DNA of 11,783 bases from Burkholderiaceae bacterium (GTDB lineage: Bacteria > Pseudomonadota > Gammaproteobacteria > Burkholderiales > Burkholderiaceae_F): contig JACCYC010000061.1 of the NCBI GenBank assembly GCA_013696665.1, positions 1 to 11,783 of the forward strand, written 5' to 3'. The stretch's first letter is position 1. Each line of letters starts with the position of its first letter. The notes beneath the pieces are model-generated. The model did no database searches. It was not told the origin of the DNA and saw only the letters and a list, made by a program, of their open reading frames with translations. This document shows, piece after piece, positions 1-7,155 of the stretch. Both the position numbers and the translations under genes were made by a program.

Positions 1-542
1 CCGACCGATTGTTTGGCACGCTCGATCCACCTGTCAAAGAGCGGGATATTTTGCGCATCGAAGCGCCGTTGGGCACCTTCTTTCTGCGTGAAGACAACGT
101 GCGACCGATCGTGCTGTTAGCCGGCGGCACCGGCTTTGCGCCGATCAAGGCGATTGCCGAGCATATATTCCATCAACGTATCAATCGGGGCGAGGGCGAG
201 AAGCCCGCGCGACCCGTGCATCTCTATTGGGGCGTTCGAAGTGCCCGCGATTTGTATATGGCGCAGCTTCCCGACGCATGGGCTCGCGATGAGCCCAACT
301 TTCACTATGTGCCCGTGCTGTCCGAGCCGCAGGTCGCCGATGCCTGGCGAGGTCGGACCGGCTTCGTCCATTGCGCGGTGATCGAGGATTTGCCGGATCT
401 TTCGTCATTTCAGGTCTACGCGTGCGGCGCGCCTTTAATGATTGACGCAGCCAAACGCGACTTCGTTGGACAATGCGGGTTGCCGGTTGATGAGTTCTTT
501 GCCGACGCGTTCACAACCCAAGCCGATCTTGTCAGCGCGTAG
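1..542 (+). CDS. NAD(P)H-dependent FAD oxidoreductase, CDP-6-deoxy-delta-3,4-glucoseen reductase-like (5' truncated)
   Basis: Only the C-terminal ~179 residues are in the window; the reading frame is open from base 3 and ends with TAG at 540-542. What is seen: the end of a ferredoxin-reductase FAD domain (IEAPLGTFFLRED, the flavin-diphosphate loop), the NAD(P) domain start LAGGTGFAPIKAI, an internal RPVHLYWGVRSARDLY strand-loop, and the C-terminal YACGAPLMIDAA motif followed by a short DEFFADAF tail. These are hallmarks of the ferredoxin-NADP reductase superfamily. In this family a 2Fe-2S plant-type ferredoxin domain normally precedes the FAD domain, but that part would lie upstream of base 1. 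The database name (AscD-like) comes from dideoxysugar synthesis. No sugar genes are visible here, so the natural substrate is unknown and a general flavin- or iron-sulfur-mediated electron-transfer role is as likely. It lies 30 bases before argC on the same strand. Confidence 0.85.
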   Translation, partial: DRLFGTLDPPVKERDILRIEAPLGTFFLREDNVRPIVLLAGGTGFAPIKAIAEHIFHQRINRGEGEKPARPVHLYWGVRSARDLYMAQLPDAWARDEPNFHYVPVLSEPQVADAWRGRTGFVHCAVIEDLPDLSSFQVYACGAPLMIDAAKRDFVGQCGLPVDEFFADAFTTQADLVSA

Positions 543-562
543 CAAGCCAGGCACCGCCCCAC

Positions 563-566
563 GGAG
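563..566 (+). promoter_or_regulatory. Shine-Dalgarno for argC
   Basis: GGAG six bases before the ATG at 573. It fixes the argC start despite the very short gap after the preceding gene. Confidence 0.6.
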
Positions 567-572
567 TTTGAA

Positions 573-1529
573 ATGGCCAAACCGAAAGTATTCATTGACG
601 GCGAGCACGGAACCACCGGGCTCGAGATTCGCGAGCGGCTTCTCGCACGTGATGACATCGAGCTTGTGAGTCTGCCGATTGAAGAGCGAAAGAATTCAGC
701 GGCAAAGCGCGATGTCATTGACGCGGTGGACCTGGTGGTGCTGTGCCTGCCGGACGACGCCGCGAAAGAAACCGTGGCACTCACCGGCGACGGCGCGACA
801 CGCTTCATCGACGCCAGTAGCGCGCACCGCGTTTCCCCGGGATGGGTTTACGGCTTTCCGGAAATGACCAAGACGCAGCGGACAACGATTGCGACTGCGC
901 AGCGTGTGTCGAACCCCGGGTGCTATCCAACCGGAGCCATCGCGCTGCTGCGCCCGCTGCGTGAACGTGAGATTCTGCCGCCAAGCACCTTGGTTACCGT
1001 CAATGCAGTGTCCGGATACTCGGGTGGCGGACGCCGTTTGATCGAGGCTTACGGGCGTATCGAAGGTCGCCCGGCGCCGATTGTTCTATACGGCCTCAAT
1101 CTTTCGCATAAACATTTACCCGAGATGCAGACGATGAGTCTGCTCGATCGAGCGCCGGTGTTTTCTCCGTCGGTCGGCGATTTCATACGAGGAATGCTGG
1201 TATCAGTTCCGCTTCACACAGGTCAGTTTCCGGGCCGCGTTACCGGTGAAGCGCTGCACGCTGCATACGCGGAACACTATGCAGACGAACCGTTCGTGAC
1301 GGTCCGGCCGCTGAATGACACATCGGCGCTGCGCGACGGCGCGTATCTCGAACCTGAGACGCTGAACGGAACCAATCAGCTCGAAGTGTTCGTGTACGCC
1401 AATGACAATCTCGAGCAGGCGTTGCTGATTGCGCGCCTTGATAACCTCGGCAAGGGCGCGAGCGGCGCGGCGGTGCAGAATATGAACCTGATGTTCTCCC
1501 TGCCGGAGCGCGCTGGACTGGCGGATTAG
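573..1529 (+). CDS. argC: N-acetyl-gamma-glutamyl-phosphate reductase, type 2 (ArgC)
   Basis: This enzyme makes N-acetyl-L-glutamate 5-semialdehyde from N-acetylglutamyl phosphate with NADPH, the third step of arginine synthesis, in the cytoplasm. The 318-residue protein has an N-terminal dinucleotide-binding loop (DGEHGTTGLEIRERL, residues 9-23), the aspartate-semialdehyde-dehydrogenase-like DASSAHR stretch near 80-86, and the catalytic cysteine in SNPGCYPTG (Cys117). It also has SGYSGGGR (147-154), HKHLPEM (179-185) and PLHTGQFPGRV with a conserved His at 215. The length and the short N-terminal fold match the type 2 branch (about 310-320 residues) rather than the ~345-residue type 1 enzymes. 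The ATG at 573 has a good ribosome binding site. The gene follows the reductase by 30 bases and may be cotranscribed with it, although the two have no evident metabolic link. No other arg gene is in the window. Confidence 0.95.
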   Translation: MAKPKVFIDGEHGTTGLEIRERLLARDDIELVSLPIEERKNSAAKRDVIDAVDLVVLCLPDDAAKETVALTGDGATRFIDASSAHRVSPGWVYGFPEMTKTQRTTIATAQRVSNPGCYPTGAIALLRPLREREILPPSTLVTVNAVSGYSGGGRRLIEAYGRIEGRPAPIVLYGLNLSHKHLPEMQTMSLLDRAPVFSPSVGDFIRGMLVSVPLHTGQFPGRVTGEALHAAYAEHYADEPFVTVRPLNDTSALRDGAYLEPETLNGTNQLEVFVYANDNLEQALLIARLDNLGKGASGAAVQNMNLMFSLPERAGLAD

Positions 1530-1581
1530 CCGGCCCGCCGATGTCTACAACGCCGGTCGTAAAAATTAGCAGAGTGATGCC

Positions 1582-2523
1582 TTGGCAAGTTCGTTAACTT
1601 CCCTCGCAGTCGAACACGTCACCACATACCGCTACCACAAGCCCGTGCGCTTTGGGTTGCATCGGCTGATGTTTCGGCCGCGGGAAGGACATGATGTTCA
1701 GGTCGTCGAAGCAGGCCTCGACGTCAACGTGCCGGCGCGCATTGACTGGATGCAGGACACGCAGTCGAATTCCGTGACGCTGGTCACGCCGCAGGCTGTC
1801 GCGGCCGAGTTAAAACTTGAATGCCACTTCAAGATCGAACATCATCGCGTGAACAGCGCGCAGGATCTCCCGCTTGCGCCGCACGCGCAGCGGTGGCCTT
1901 TCGACTACAGCGCCGACGAACGGTTTGACCTGAGTGCGATGCTCGAGCCGCATTATCCGGACCCCGATGGCCGTCTTTATGAATGGATGCGCCCGTACTT
2001 GTCGCGCGCCTCGCGCCCGGACACCAAAGAGTTGCTGATGTCGATGGCCGACGCGATAAAGAGCGGGCTCAAGTACGAGGTGCGTAACGAAGAAGGCACG
2101 CAAACGCCCGACCAGACGTTGACGCGCGGATCGGGCAGCTGTCGCGACTACGCCTTGCTGATGATGGAGGCCGTGCGACGCCTGGGCATGGCGGGCCGCT
2201 TTGTGTCGGGTTACCTTTATGACCCCGCGCTTGATACCGGGGCGAATGAAGGCGTGGTTGGCGCCGGAGCTACCCATGCGTGGCTTGATGTGTACTTGCC
2301 GGGTGCGGGCTGGGTGCCATTTGATCCCACCAACGCCGTTTTCAAAGGTACGAATCTGATTCGCGTTGCATTTGCACGCGACCCGAAGCTTGCGGCGCCA
2401 TTGACTGGAAGCTGGTTCGGTAATCCATCTGACTACATTGGAATGGACGTCAAAGTTTCAGTGCGCCGCATCGAGTCTCAGGCGCCGGCGCGGCGCACGA
2501 CGTCTGCTGCGAATGAGCGGTGA
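1582..2523 (+). CDS. Transglutaminase-like family protein (N-terminal beta domain plus papain-fold domain)
   Basis: The 313-residue protein starts with the bacterial transglutaminase-like N-terminal region (VEHVTTYRYHKPVRFGLHRL, residues 10-29, then FRPREGHD). The transglutaminase core follows, with a catalytic triad visible as GSGSCRDYALLM (Cys187), THAWLDVYLPG (His232) and GWVPFDPTNAV (Asp248). The family is cysteine-protease-like; the bacterial members are thought to be hydrolases or amidases rather than cross-linkers, and the substrate is not known. No signal peptide is seen, so it is probably cytoplasmic. An in-frame TAG at 1567-1569 blocks any upstream start, so the TTG at 1582 with AGAG eight bases before it is the best start. 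Related genes often sit beside ATP-grasp and alpha-E protein genes, but those are absent here. The 3' end overlaps the LysE-type gene by 11 bases, which suggests translational coupling. Confidence 0.88.
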   Translation: MASSLTSLAVEHVTTYRYHKPVRFGLHRLMFRPREGHDVQVVEAGLDVNVPARIDWMQDTQSNSVTLVTPQAVAAELKLECHFKIEHHRVNSAQDLPLAPHAQRWPFDYSADERFDLSAMLEPHYPDPDGRLYEWMRPYLSRASRPDTKELLMSMADAIKSGLKYEVRNEEGTQTPDQTLTRGSGSCRDYALLMMEAVRRLGMAGRFVSGYLYDPALDTGANEGVVGAGATHAWLDVYLPGAGWVPFDPTNAVFKGTNLIRVAFARDPKLAAPLTGSWFGNPSDYIGMDVKVSVRRIESQAPARRTTSAANER

Positions 2524-3121
2524 CCAGCTCCTCGCGCTGATCATGTTTGCGTTCGCAGGCACGTTCACACCCGGGCCGAACACTACGATAGCGACTATCA
2601 CGGGCGCCAATTTTGGCTTGCGCGCGGCTGTCCCGCACATGCTCGGTGTGCCGGTTGGGTTTGCGACGATGCTGCTGGCTGCCGCGGCGGGAGCTGCTGC
2701 AATAGTGCTTGCATTTCCCTTTGCAGCGCAGGTATTGAAATGGGCGGGTGTGGCCTATCTGATATGGCTTGCGTTGATGTTGGCCCGATCGAGCACTAGT
2801 GGCCTCGCGCAGTTATCAGGACCGTTCAAGTTACCGTTGACGTTCGTACAATCGGCCGCGTTTCAATATCTGAATCCGAAGGCCTGGATGCTTTCGGTGG
2901 CTACGGCCGGCGCATTCTTCGCTGGCGATTCACCGCTGACACGAGGTGCGCTTGCGGCGGTCGTATTCGGTATCGCTGCCACCGCCAGCATTGCTGTATG
3001 GGCGTCAATCGGCGCTGCCCTGCGCGGTTGGTTATCGCGCGGGGCGCGGTTGCGCATTTTCAATGTTGTAATGGGATTACTGCTGGGCGCCACCGCATTG
3101 TGGATGGCGCTCGCGCAGTGA
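2513..3121 (+). CDS. LysE/RhtB family amino acid exporter
   Basis: A very hydrophobic 202-residue inner-membrane protein of the LysE/RhtB translocator family, which exports amino acids or related small molecules by proton exchange. The family's N-terminal signature FTPGPNTTIATITGANFG is present (residues 18-35), as is the conserved loop QYLNPKAWMLS (118-128) between the membrane halves. About six transmembrane segments can be drawn, and the length is normal for the family. The frame remains open upstream to an ATG at 2438, but that adds an Arg-rich, non-membrane extension lying within the preceding gene. The ATG at 2513 gives the usual MSGDQLLALIMFAFAG start and is preferred. It overlaps the end of the transglutaminase gene by 11 bases in another frame and has no clear ribosome binding site, so re-initiation after the upstream gene is likely. 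The exported substrate cannot be told from sequence. Confidence 0.9.
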   Translation: MSGDQLLALIMFAFAGTFTPGPNTTIATITGANFGLRAAVPHMLGVPVGFATMLLAAAAGAAAIVLAFPFAAQVLKWAGVAYLIWLALMLARSSTSGLAQLSGPFKLPLTFVQSAAFQYLNPKAWMLSVATAGAFFAGDSPLTRGALAAVVFGIAATASIAVWASIGAALRGWLSRGARLRIFNVVMGLLLGATALWMALAQ

Positions 3122-3141
3122 GTCCGGCGGGCTCACTGCGC
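3113..3141. terminator. Perfect 10-bp stem hairpin between convergent genes
   Basis: GCGCAGTGAG (3113-3122) pairs perfectly with CTCACTGCGC (3132-3141) around a 9-base loop. It includes the stop codon of the LysE-type gene and ends ten bases before the stop codon of the convergent yccA-like gene. No T-tract follows on either strand, so it is not a textbook intrinsic terminator. It may act as a weak bidirectional terminator or as a 3' end-protecting structure. Confidence 0.5.
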
Positions 3142-3151
3142 AAGGCGGACG

Positions 3152-3847
3152 TCAGTCGCGGTTGCCGCCGAAGATGCCGAGCAGCGCAAGCAGGCTCTGG
3201 AAAACGTTGTAAAGGCTCAGGTAGACGCCCAGAGTGGCGCTGATGTAGTTGGTTTCCTCGCCGTCACGCACGCGCTTCAAGTCATACAAGATGAAGGCCG
3301 AGAAGATGCCGATTGCAAGCACCATTAACGTCAGCATCAACGCGCTCGACTGAATGAAAAAGTTAGCCAGCATCGCAACGAACACCATTACGGCGCCGAT
3401 AAACAGCCATTTTCCCATCGTCGACAGATCACGCTTGATGATGCTTGACAGCGAGGCCATGCCCAAAAACACGGCGCCGGTTCCCGCGAATGCCACCATG
3501 ATCAAGCTCGTCCCGTTGGAGAGACCCAGCACGGCACCGAGTAGACGCGACAGCATCAGTCCCATGAAAAACGTAAAACCCAGCAACATCGGTACACCGG
3601 CAGCCGAATTCTTGGTTTTCTCAATTGCGAACATGAAACCAAACGCACCGACCAAGAACACCATCAGGCTGATGCCGGGCGTCATGGCACGTGCGATGCC
3701 CGTCGACACGCCGATCCATGCCCCCAGCACCGTCGGAATCATTGACAGTGCCAATAGCCAGTAGGTATTGCGCAGAACCCGGTTGCGCTCTACGACCGAG
3801 GCCCCCGCGCCGCGGTAGCCGGAAGTGGTTTGCAGACTTTCGTTCAT
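3152..3847 (-). CDS. yccA: Bax inhibitor-1/YccA-like integral membrane protein
   Basis: The 231-residue protein has seven predicted membrane segments (about 29-50, 56-75, 84-108, 113-136, 145-165, 168-188, 205-226) and a short cytoplasmic N-terminus. It resembles Escherichia coli YccA at the start (VLRNTYWLLALS) and in the last third (GEETNYISATLGVYLSLYNVFQ...GGNRD). YccA binds and restrains the membrane protease FtsH, and the wider BI-1 family includes proton-gated calcium leak channels. The membrane-6 acidic position is kept (LYDLKRV, Asp189). The second Asp of the di-aspartyl pair described for Bacillus YetJ is here a Ser (Ser211 in YLSLYN), as in YccA, so a calcium-leak role is less certain than a YccA-type one. 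ATG at 3847 has GGGA upstream. It lies 106 bases beyond the preceding minus-strand gene, and a possible -10 element suggests its own promoter. Confidence 0.88.
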   Translation of the reverse strand: MNESLQTTSGYRGAGASVVERNRVLRNTYWLLALSMIPTVLGAWIGVSTGIARAMTPGISLMVFLVGAFGFMFAIEKTKNSAAGVPMLLGFTFFMGLMLSRLLGAVLGLSNGTSLIMVAFAGTGAVFLGMASLSSIIKRDLSTMGKWLFIGAVMVFVAMLANFFIQSSALMLTLMVLAIGIFSAFILYDLKRVRDGEETNYISATLGVYLSLYNVFQSLLALLGIFGGNRD

Positions 3848-3880
3848 GTGTATCCCATGTGGTTAAACAGCCGTTCGTTG

Positions 3881-3886
3881 ATTCTA
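3881..3886 (-). promoter_or_regulatory. Possible -10 element for the yccA-like gene
   Basis: TAGAAT on the minus strand matches five of six bases of the sigma-70 -10 consensus. It would start a transcript near 3874 with a leader of about 27 bases. No good -35 lies at 16-18 bases, so this is a weak candidate. The rest of the 106-base spacer (3848-3953) shows no clear terminator for the upstream gene. Confidence 0.25.
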
Positions 3887-3953
3887 GTCCAGAGCAAGCG
3901 TGCGGTGAGGCGGTCCGACAACCGGCGACGCTCACTAAATCGGCTGGCGGCGC

Positions 3954-4370
3954 TCAAAACGGCGTGCGCCCTGCGTAAAGCCAGGCGGCCATCGCGGCCA
4001 GCACGGCTACTAATGCGGAACCGATCGAAATCCAGCGGCTGAAAACTGCGTCCCGCGCGCTGCGTTGCGCGTGCAGGGCAAACTTTTCAGCGGCGTCGGC
4101 GGCCCGCTGACGGCGGTTCTCGCGGTCAACCCGTTGAGCGATCTTGAGCTCTTCGCGCTCGACGTATCGGATTGCGGTGCGAATTGACTGCGGGTTTGTT
4201 CCGAATGTGCCGCGAGCCAGCGCTTCGTTGACCGCGCTGAGGCCACCATGCTGCCTGGCCCACGCTTCCACGTCCGAAAGTGTGTCGAACGAACCCATGC
4301 GTTGATCCCGAGCGCAATCAGCGAATGCGACAAGCTCGAGCGTAAACCGGTTGCGATCAAAAATCAGCAC
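3954..4370 (-). CDS. Hypothetical protein with C-terminal membrane anchor
   Basis: I do not recognise this family. The preferred start is the GTG at 4370, preceded by GAGGG at six bases, and gives 138 residues. The frame stays open upstream to a TTG at 4475 (173 residues), but that adds a low-complexity Ala/Ser/Arg/Cys-rich stretch with no better start. The N-terminus begins with a beta-like strand (MLIFDRNRFTLELVAFAD) and a short segment like DTLSDVEAWARQHGG. A charged, probably helical or coiled-coil stretch runs from about 66 to 108 (EREELKIAQRVDRENRRQR). A single hydrophobic segment at about 114-132 leaves only a few residues after it. This layout fits a tail-anchored inner-membrane protein with a cytoplasmic body. 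It follows livF on the same strand after about 110 bases and may be read from the liv transcript, but no functional link to transport is shown. Confidence 0.65.
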   Translation of the reverse strand: MLIFDRNRFTLELVAFADCARDQRMGSFDTLSDVEAWARQHGGLSAVNEALARGTFGTNPQSIRTAIRYVEREELKIAQRVDRENRRQRAADAAEKFALHAQRSARDAVFSRWISIGSALVAVLAAMAAWLYAGRTPF

Positions 4371-4376
4371 CTTCAA

Positions 4377-4381
4377 CCCTC
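4377..4381 (-). promoter_or_regulatory. Shine-Dalgarno deciding the start of the tail-anchored protein gene
   Basis: GAGGG on the minus strand, six bases before GTG at 4370-4368. It is the best ribosome binding site in this part of the frame and supports the shorter protein. Confidence 0.5.
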
Positions 4382-4480
4382 GCAATGTGTCAGCTCGGCA
4401 ACGGACGTCGAACCAGGATGCGTGTCCGCAGGCAGCGCCGCTCGACCCAGCGCTTGCGCGCGCTGTCACCGACAAACAAC

Positions 4481-5197
4481 CTAGGCGGCTTCTCCCAAAT
4501 AAGCCTCTCTAACCTTCGGATCGTTCAGCAGCGACTTCGCATCGCCACTCAACGTGATCAGCCCGGATTCCATCACGTACGCTCGATCCGCTGCTTCAAG
4601 CGCAAGCCGCGCGTTTTGCTCAACGAGCAGCATTGGCACCTTACGCTCGGCCACCGAACGAATCACTTCAAACACTTTCTCCACCATGATGGGCGACAGA
4701 CCCATCGACGGTTCATCGAGCAGCAGCAGCTTTGGCTGGCTCATCAGCGAGCGCGCCATTGCCAACATCTGCTGCTCTCCTCCGGACAGCGTGCCTGCAA
4801 GTTGCCTGGCGCGTTCCTTCAGCCTCGGAAAGATTCCGAACATGTGATCGATATCGCGCCGAATGCCGTCGGTGTCGTTGCGCACGAACGCACCCATCTG
4901 CAGGTTTTCAGTGACCGTCATGCGCGCAAACACGCCGCGGCCCTCGGGCACCATTGCCAGCCCCTTGACCAGCAGCTGAAACGACGCCTGCCCCCGCGTG
5001 GAAACGCCCATGTAGTCGATCTCGCCGCTCCACGCCTGCGTACCGGTGATTGCTTTGAGCGTCGTTGACTTGCCGGCGCCATTGGCGCCAATCAGGGTCA
5101 CAAGTTCGCCGGCGCGCACTTCGAGGTCGATTCCCTTCACGGCCTGAATGCCGCCGTAGGCAACCTTGAGTCCTCGCACGCTGAGCACGTCGGTCAT
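4481..5197 (-). CDS. livF: Branched-chain amino acid ABC transporter, ATP-binding protein LivF
   Basis: One of two ATPases that power the liv importer at the cytoplasmic face of the inner membrane. The 238-residue protein shows Walker A GANGAGKST (37-45), the LivF-type PEGRGVF stretch in place of a standard Q-loop (84-90), the ABC signature LSGGEQQ (137-143) and Walker B LLLLDEPSMGLSP (157-169). It also has LVEQNARLAL (191-200), where most ABC ATPases carry the switch histidine; Gln here is normal for LivF. Its ATG overlaps the TGA of livG by four bases (ATGA), so translation is coupled. No intrinsic terminator is seen after it. The real substrates could be Leu/Ile/Val or a wider set, since homologous systems also carry amides, aromatic or other amino acids. 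Confidence 0.95.
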   Translation of the reverse strand: MTDVLSVRGLKVAYGGIQAVKGIDLEVRAGELVTLIGANGAGKSTTLKAITGTQAWSGEIDYMGVSTRGQASFQLLVKGLAMVPEGRGVFARMTVTENLQMGAFVRNDTDGIRRDIDHMFGIFPRLKERARQLAGTLSGGEQQMLAMARSLMSQPKLLLLDEPSMGLSPIMVEKVFEVIRSVAERKVPMLLVEQNARLALEAADRAYVMESGLITLSGDAKSLLNDPKVREAYLGEAA

Positions 5198-5988
5198 GCC
5201 GGCTCTTTCGTCGCGACGTTTGTGTGCGCCTTGCCGAGATACGCTTCGATGACCGCAGCACTTCGCTGCACGTCGGCCGGAGTTCCCACTGCGATCGTCT
5301 TGCCGTAGTCGAGCACCGTGACCCGATCGCAGAGCCCCATCACGAGCTTGACGTCGTGTTCGATCAGCAGAATCGTGATGCCGTCCTGGCTGATCGCTAC
5401 CAGCAAGGCGCGCAGCGCGAGTTTCTCGGTCGCGTTCATGCCTGCCGCGGGTTCGTCCAGGGCAAGCAGTTTCGGATCAGTCGCCAGTGCGCGCGCGATT
5501 TCGAGCCGTCGCTGATCGCCATAAGCAAGGGTTCGCGCCTGGTAGTCGGCGTACTTCGCCACTCCAACGTACTCGAGCAATTCAAGCGAGCGTTGGCGGA
5601 TCGCGCGCTCCTCTGAGAGGGTGGCGCGCGTGCGCAGGATCGCGCCGAGCGCGGTGGCCTTGGTTCTCACGTGACGGCCGACCATCACGTTCTCCAACGC
5701 AGTCATGTCCGGGAACAGGCGGATATTCTGGAACGTGCGCGCAATACCGGCGGCAGCGACCTTGTGCACTTCGTTTGGCGAATAAGGCTTGCCGTCGAGC
5801 TCGAAACTTCCCGAGTCCGGGGCGTACAAGCCCGTCACGACATTGAAGAACGTCGTCTTGCCCGCACCGTTTGGTCCGATCAACCCGTAGATCTGTCCGC
5901 GCTCGATCTCGACGGCCACATCCGAGAGCGCCTGCAAACCGCCAAAGCGCTTGTTGACACCCGCGACCTTGAGAACAATGTCAGCCAC
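5194..5988 (-). CDS. livG: Branched-chain amino acid ABC transporter, ATP-binding protein LivG
   Basis: The second ATPase of the importer, 264 residues. Walker A is GPNGAGKTT (38-46), the Q-loop lies in ARTFQNIRLF (Gln87), the LivG-type signature is LAYGDQRRLEIARAL (154-168), Walker B is LLALDEPAAGMN (174-185) and the switch histidine is in LLIEHDVKLVM (His211). The C-terminal extension TPADVQRSAAVIEAYLG is typical of LivG. The start is a GTG at 5988; an in-frame TAA four codons upstream excludes a longer protein. No strong Shine-Dalgarno precedes it, and livM ends only 15 bases upstream, so translation probably depends on coupling to livM. It pairs with LivF to form a heterodimeric nucleotide-binding unit. 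Confidence 0.95.
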   Translation of the reverse strand: MADIVLKVAGVNKRFGGLQALSDVAVEIERGQIYGLIGPNGAGKTTFFNVVTGLYAPDSGSFELDGKPYSPNEVHKVAAAGIARTFQNIRLFPDMTALENVMVGRHVRTKATALGAILRTRATLSEERAIRQRSLELLEYVGVAKYADYQARTLAYGDQRRLEIARALATDPKLLALDEPAAGMNATEKLALRALLVAISQDGITILLIEHDVKLVMGLCDRVTVLDYGKTIAVGTPADVQRSAAVIEAYLGKAHTNVATKEPA

Positions 5989-6003
5989 GGGCGCTAATTA
6001 ACT

Positions 6004-7134
6004 TTATGCCGCAAGGCGAGAATGCCGCTGCTGCACTGGGTTGACGCCATGCTCAGGCGCCGGCCACAGCCCCTTCGGCCGATACAGCATGATCAATACC
6101 AGCGCGAGACCGTACAGCATCATGCGCAAGATTTCCGCTTCCAAAATGACTTTGCCGAACATGAAAATCTGCGCGGGTTCGACCGTGTAACGCAAGAATT
6201 CTGGCAATACCGCCAGTAGCACGGCGCCGAGAACCACTCCTGGAATGTGTCCGATTCCACCGAGCACCACCATCGCCAGAACGATGATCGATTCGTTCAA
6301 CACGAAAGATTCGGGCGATACGAAACCCTGAAACGCAGCGAACATTGCGCCGGCAACACCCCCGAACGTCGCGCCAAGTGAAAATGCAAGCAGCTTGACG
6401 TTGCGGACGTTGATCCCCATTGCTTTCGCTGCAATGTCGTCTTCCCTGATCGCCATCCAGGCCCGGCCCAACCGCGAATCCTGCAGGCGCATGCAGACAA
6501 CGACCGTGACAATCGCCAGCGCTAGGAAAAGGTAGTAATAAAGCACCAGCGATGACACCTCGTAGCCGAAGAAATTGATCGTTTTCGAAAAGGTCACGCC
6601 CAATGTGATCGGATCAATCAGCGTAATGCCCTGGGGTCCGTTGGTGAGATTGAGAGGCGAGTTCAGGTTGTTGATAAAAATCCGGATGATCTCGCCAAAA
6701 CCGAGCGTGACGATTGCGAGATAGTCGCCGCGCAACTTTAATACCGGCGCGCCGAGCAGGAGTCCGAAAAACGCCGCGATCGCAGCACCGAACGGCAGCA
6801 CCAGCCAGATCGGCAAATGCAAACCCGCGGGAAACATCTGCGCGATCCACGCAAACTGCTCGGTCAGATGCGGCGAAGCCAGCAGCGCGTACATATACGC
6901 ACCGACGGCGTAAAACGCGATGTACCCAAGGTCGAGCAGTCCCGCGAAGCCGACCACGATATTGAGTCCGAGCGCCAGCATTACGTACAGACATGCAAAC
7001 GCGAACACCCGAACCCACGCGTTGCCGAATTGCCCGGCGATCCACGGCAGCGCCATCAGGGTTGCGGCAAGCACAAAGGCGGCAATCCATGCAGCGCGCG
7101 GGTCCTTGCGCAAACGGGGAAGCAGCGGGCTCAT
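6004..7134 (-). CDS. livM: Branched-chain amino acid ABC transporter, permease LivM
   Basis: A 376-residue polytopic inner-membrane permease that forms the translocation path with LivH. Family marks are LGLNIVVGFAGLLDLGYIAFYAVGAY (residues 55-80, described by its ends LGLN and VGAY), LRGDYLAIVTLGFGEIIRI (134-152) and NGPQGI (165-170). The cytoplasmic coupling loop WMAIREDDIAAKAMGIN (226-242) contacts the ATPases, and LGGIGHIPGVVLGA (291-304) is also conserved. Eight to ten membrane segments can be drawn. The C-terminus ends in the usual YRPKGLWP stretch followed by a short basic tail. ATG at 7134 has no strong ribosome binding site; it lies 21 bases after livH, which again suggests coupled translation. 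Confidence 0.95.
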   Translation of the reverse strand: MSPLLPRLRKDPRAAWIAAFVLAATLMALPWIAGQFGNAWVRVFAFACLYVMLALGLNIVVGFAGLLDLGYIAFYAVGAYMYALLASPHLTEQFAWIAQMFPAGLHLPIWLVLPFGAAIAAFFGLLLGAPVLKLRGDYLAIVTLGFGEIIRIFINNLNSPLNLTNGPQGITLIDPITLGVTFSKTINFFGYEVSSLVLYYYLFLALAIVTVVVCMRLQDSRLGRAWMAIREDDIAAKAMGINVRNVKLLAFSLGATFGGVAGAMFAAFQGFVSPESFVLNESIIVLAMVVLGGIGHIPGVVLGAVLLAVLPEFLRYTVEPAQIFMFGKVILEAEILRMMLYGLALVLIMLYRPKGLWPAPEHGVNPVQQRHSRLAA

Positions 7135-7155
7135 GCGCGACAGTTCAAGCGAGAA

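Noticed and set aside
1..542. Deoxysugar biosynthesis gene, as the family name suggests
   Set aside because: No other sugar-nucleotide gene is present. The name is inherited from a distant homologue and many members of the family have other or unknown substrates.
1810..2277. Open minus-strand frame of 155 codons opposite the transglutaminase-like gene
   Set aside because: It is embedded in the core of a gene with a visible catalytic triad and has no motif of its own.
2438..2512. N-terminal extension of the LysE-type protein
   Set aside because: The added residues are Arg-rich, lie wholly within the upstream gene and do not belong to the family, whose proteins start just before the first membrane segment.
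4385..5068. Open plus-strand frame of 227 codons antisense to livF
   Set aside because: It lies opposite a well-supported ATPase gene. Its protein is rich in His, Arg and Gln with no domain pattern, as expected of a shadow frame in GC-rich DNA.
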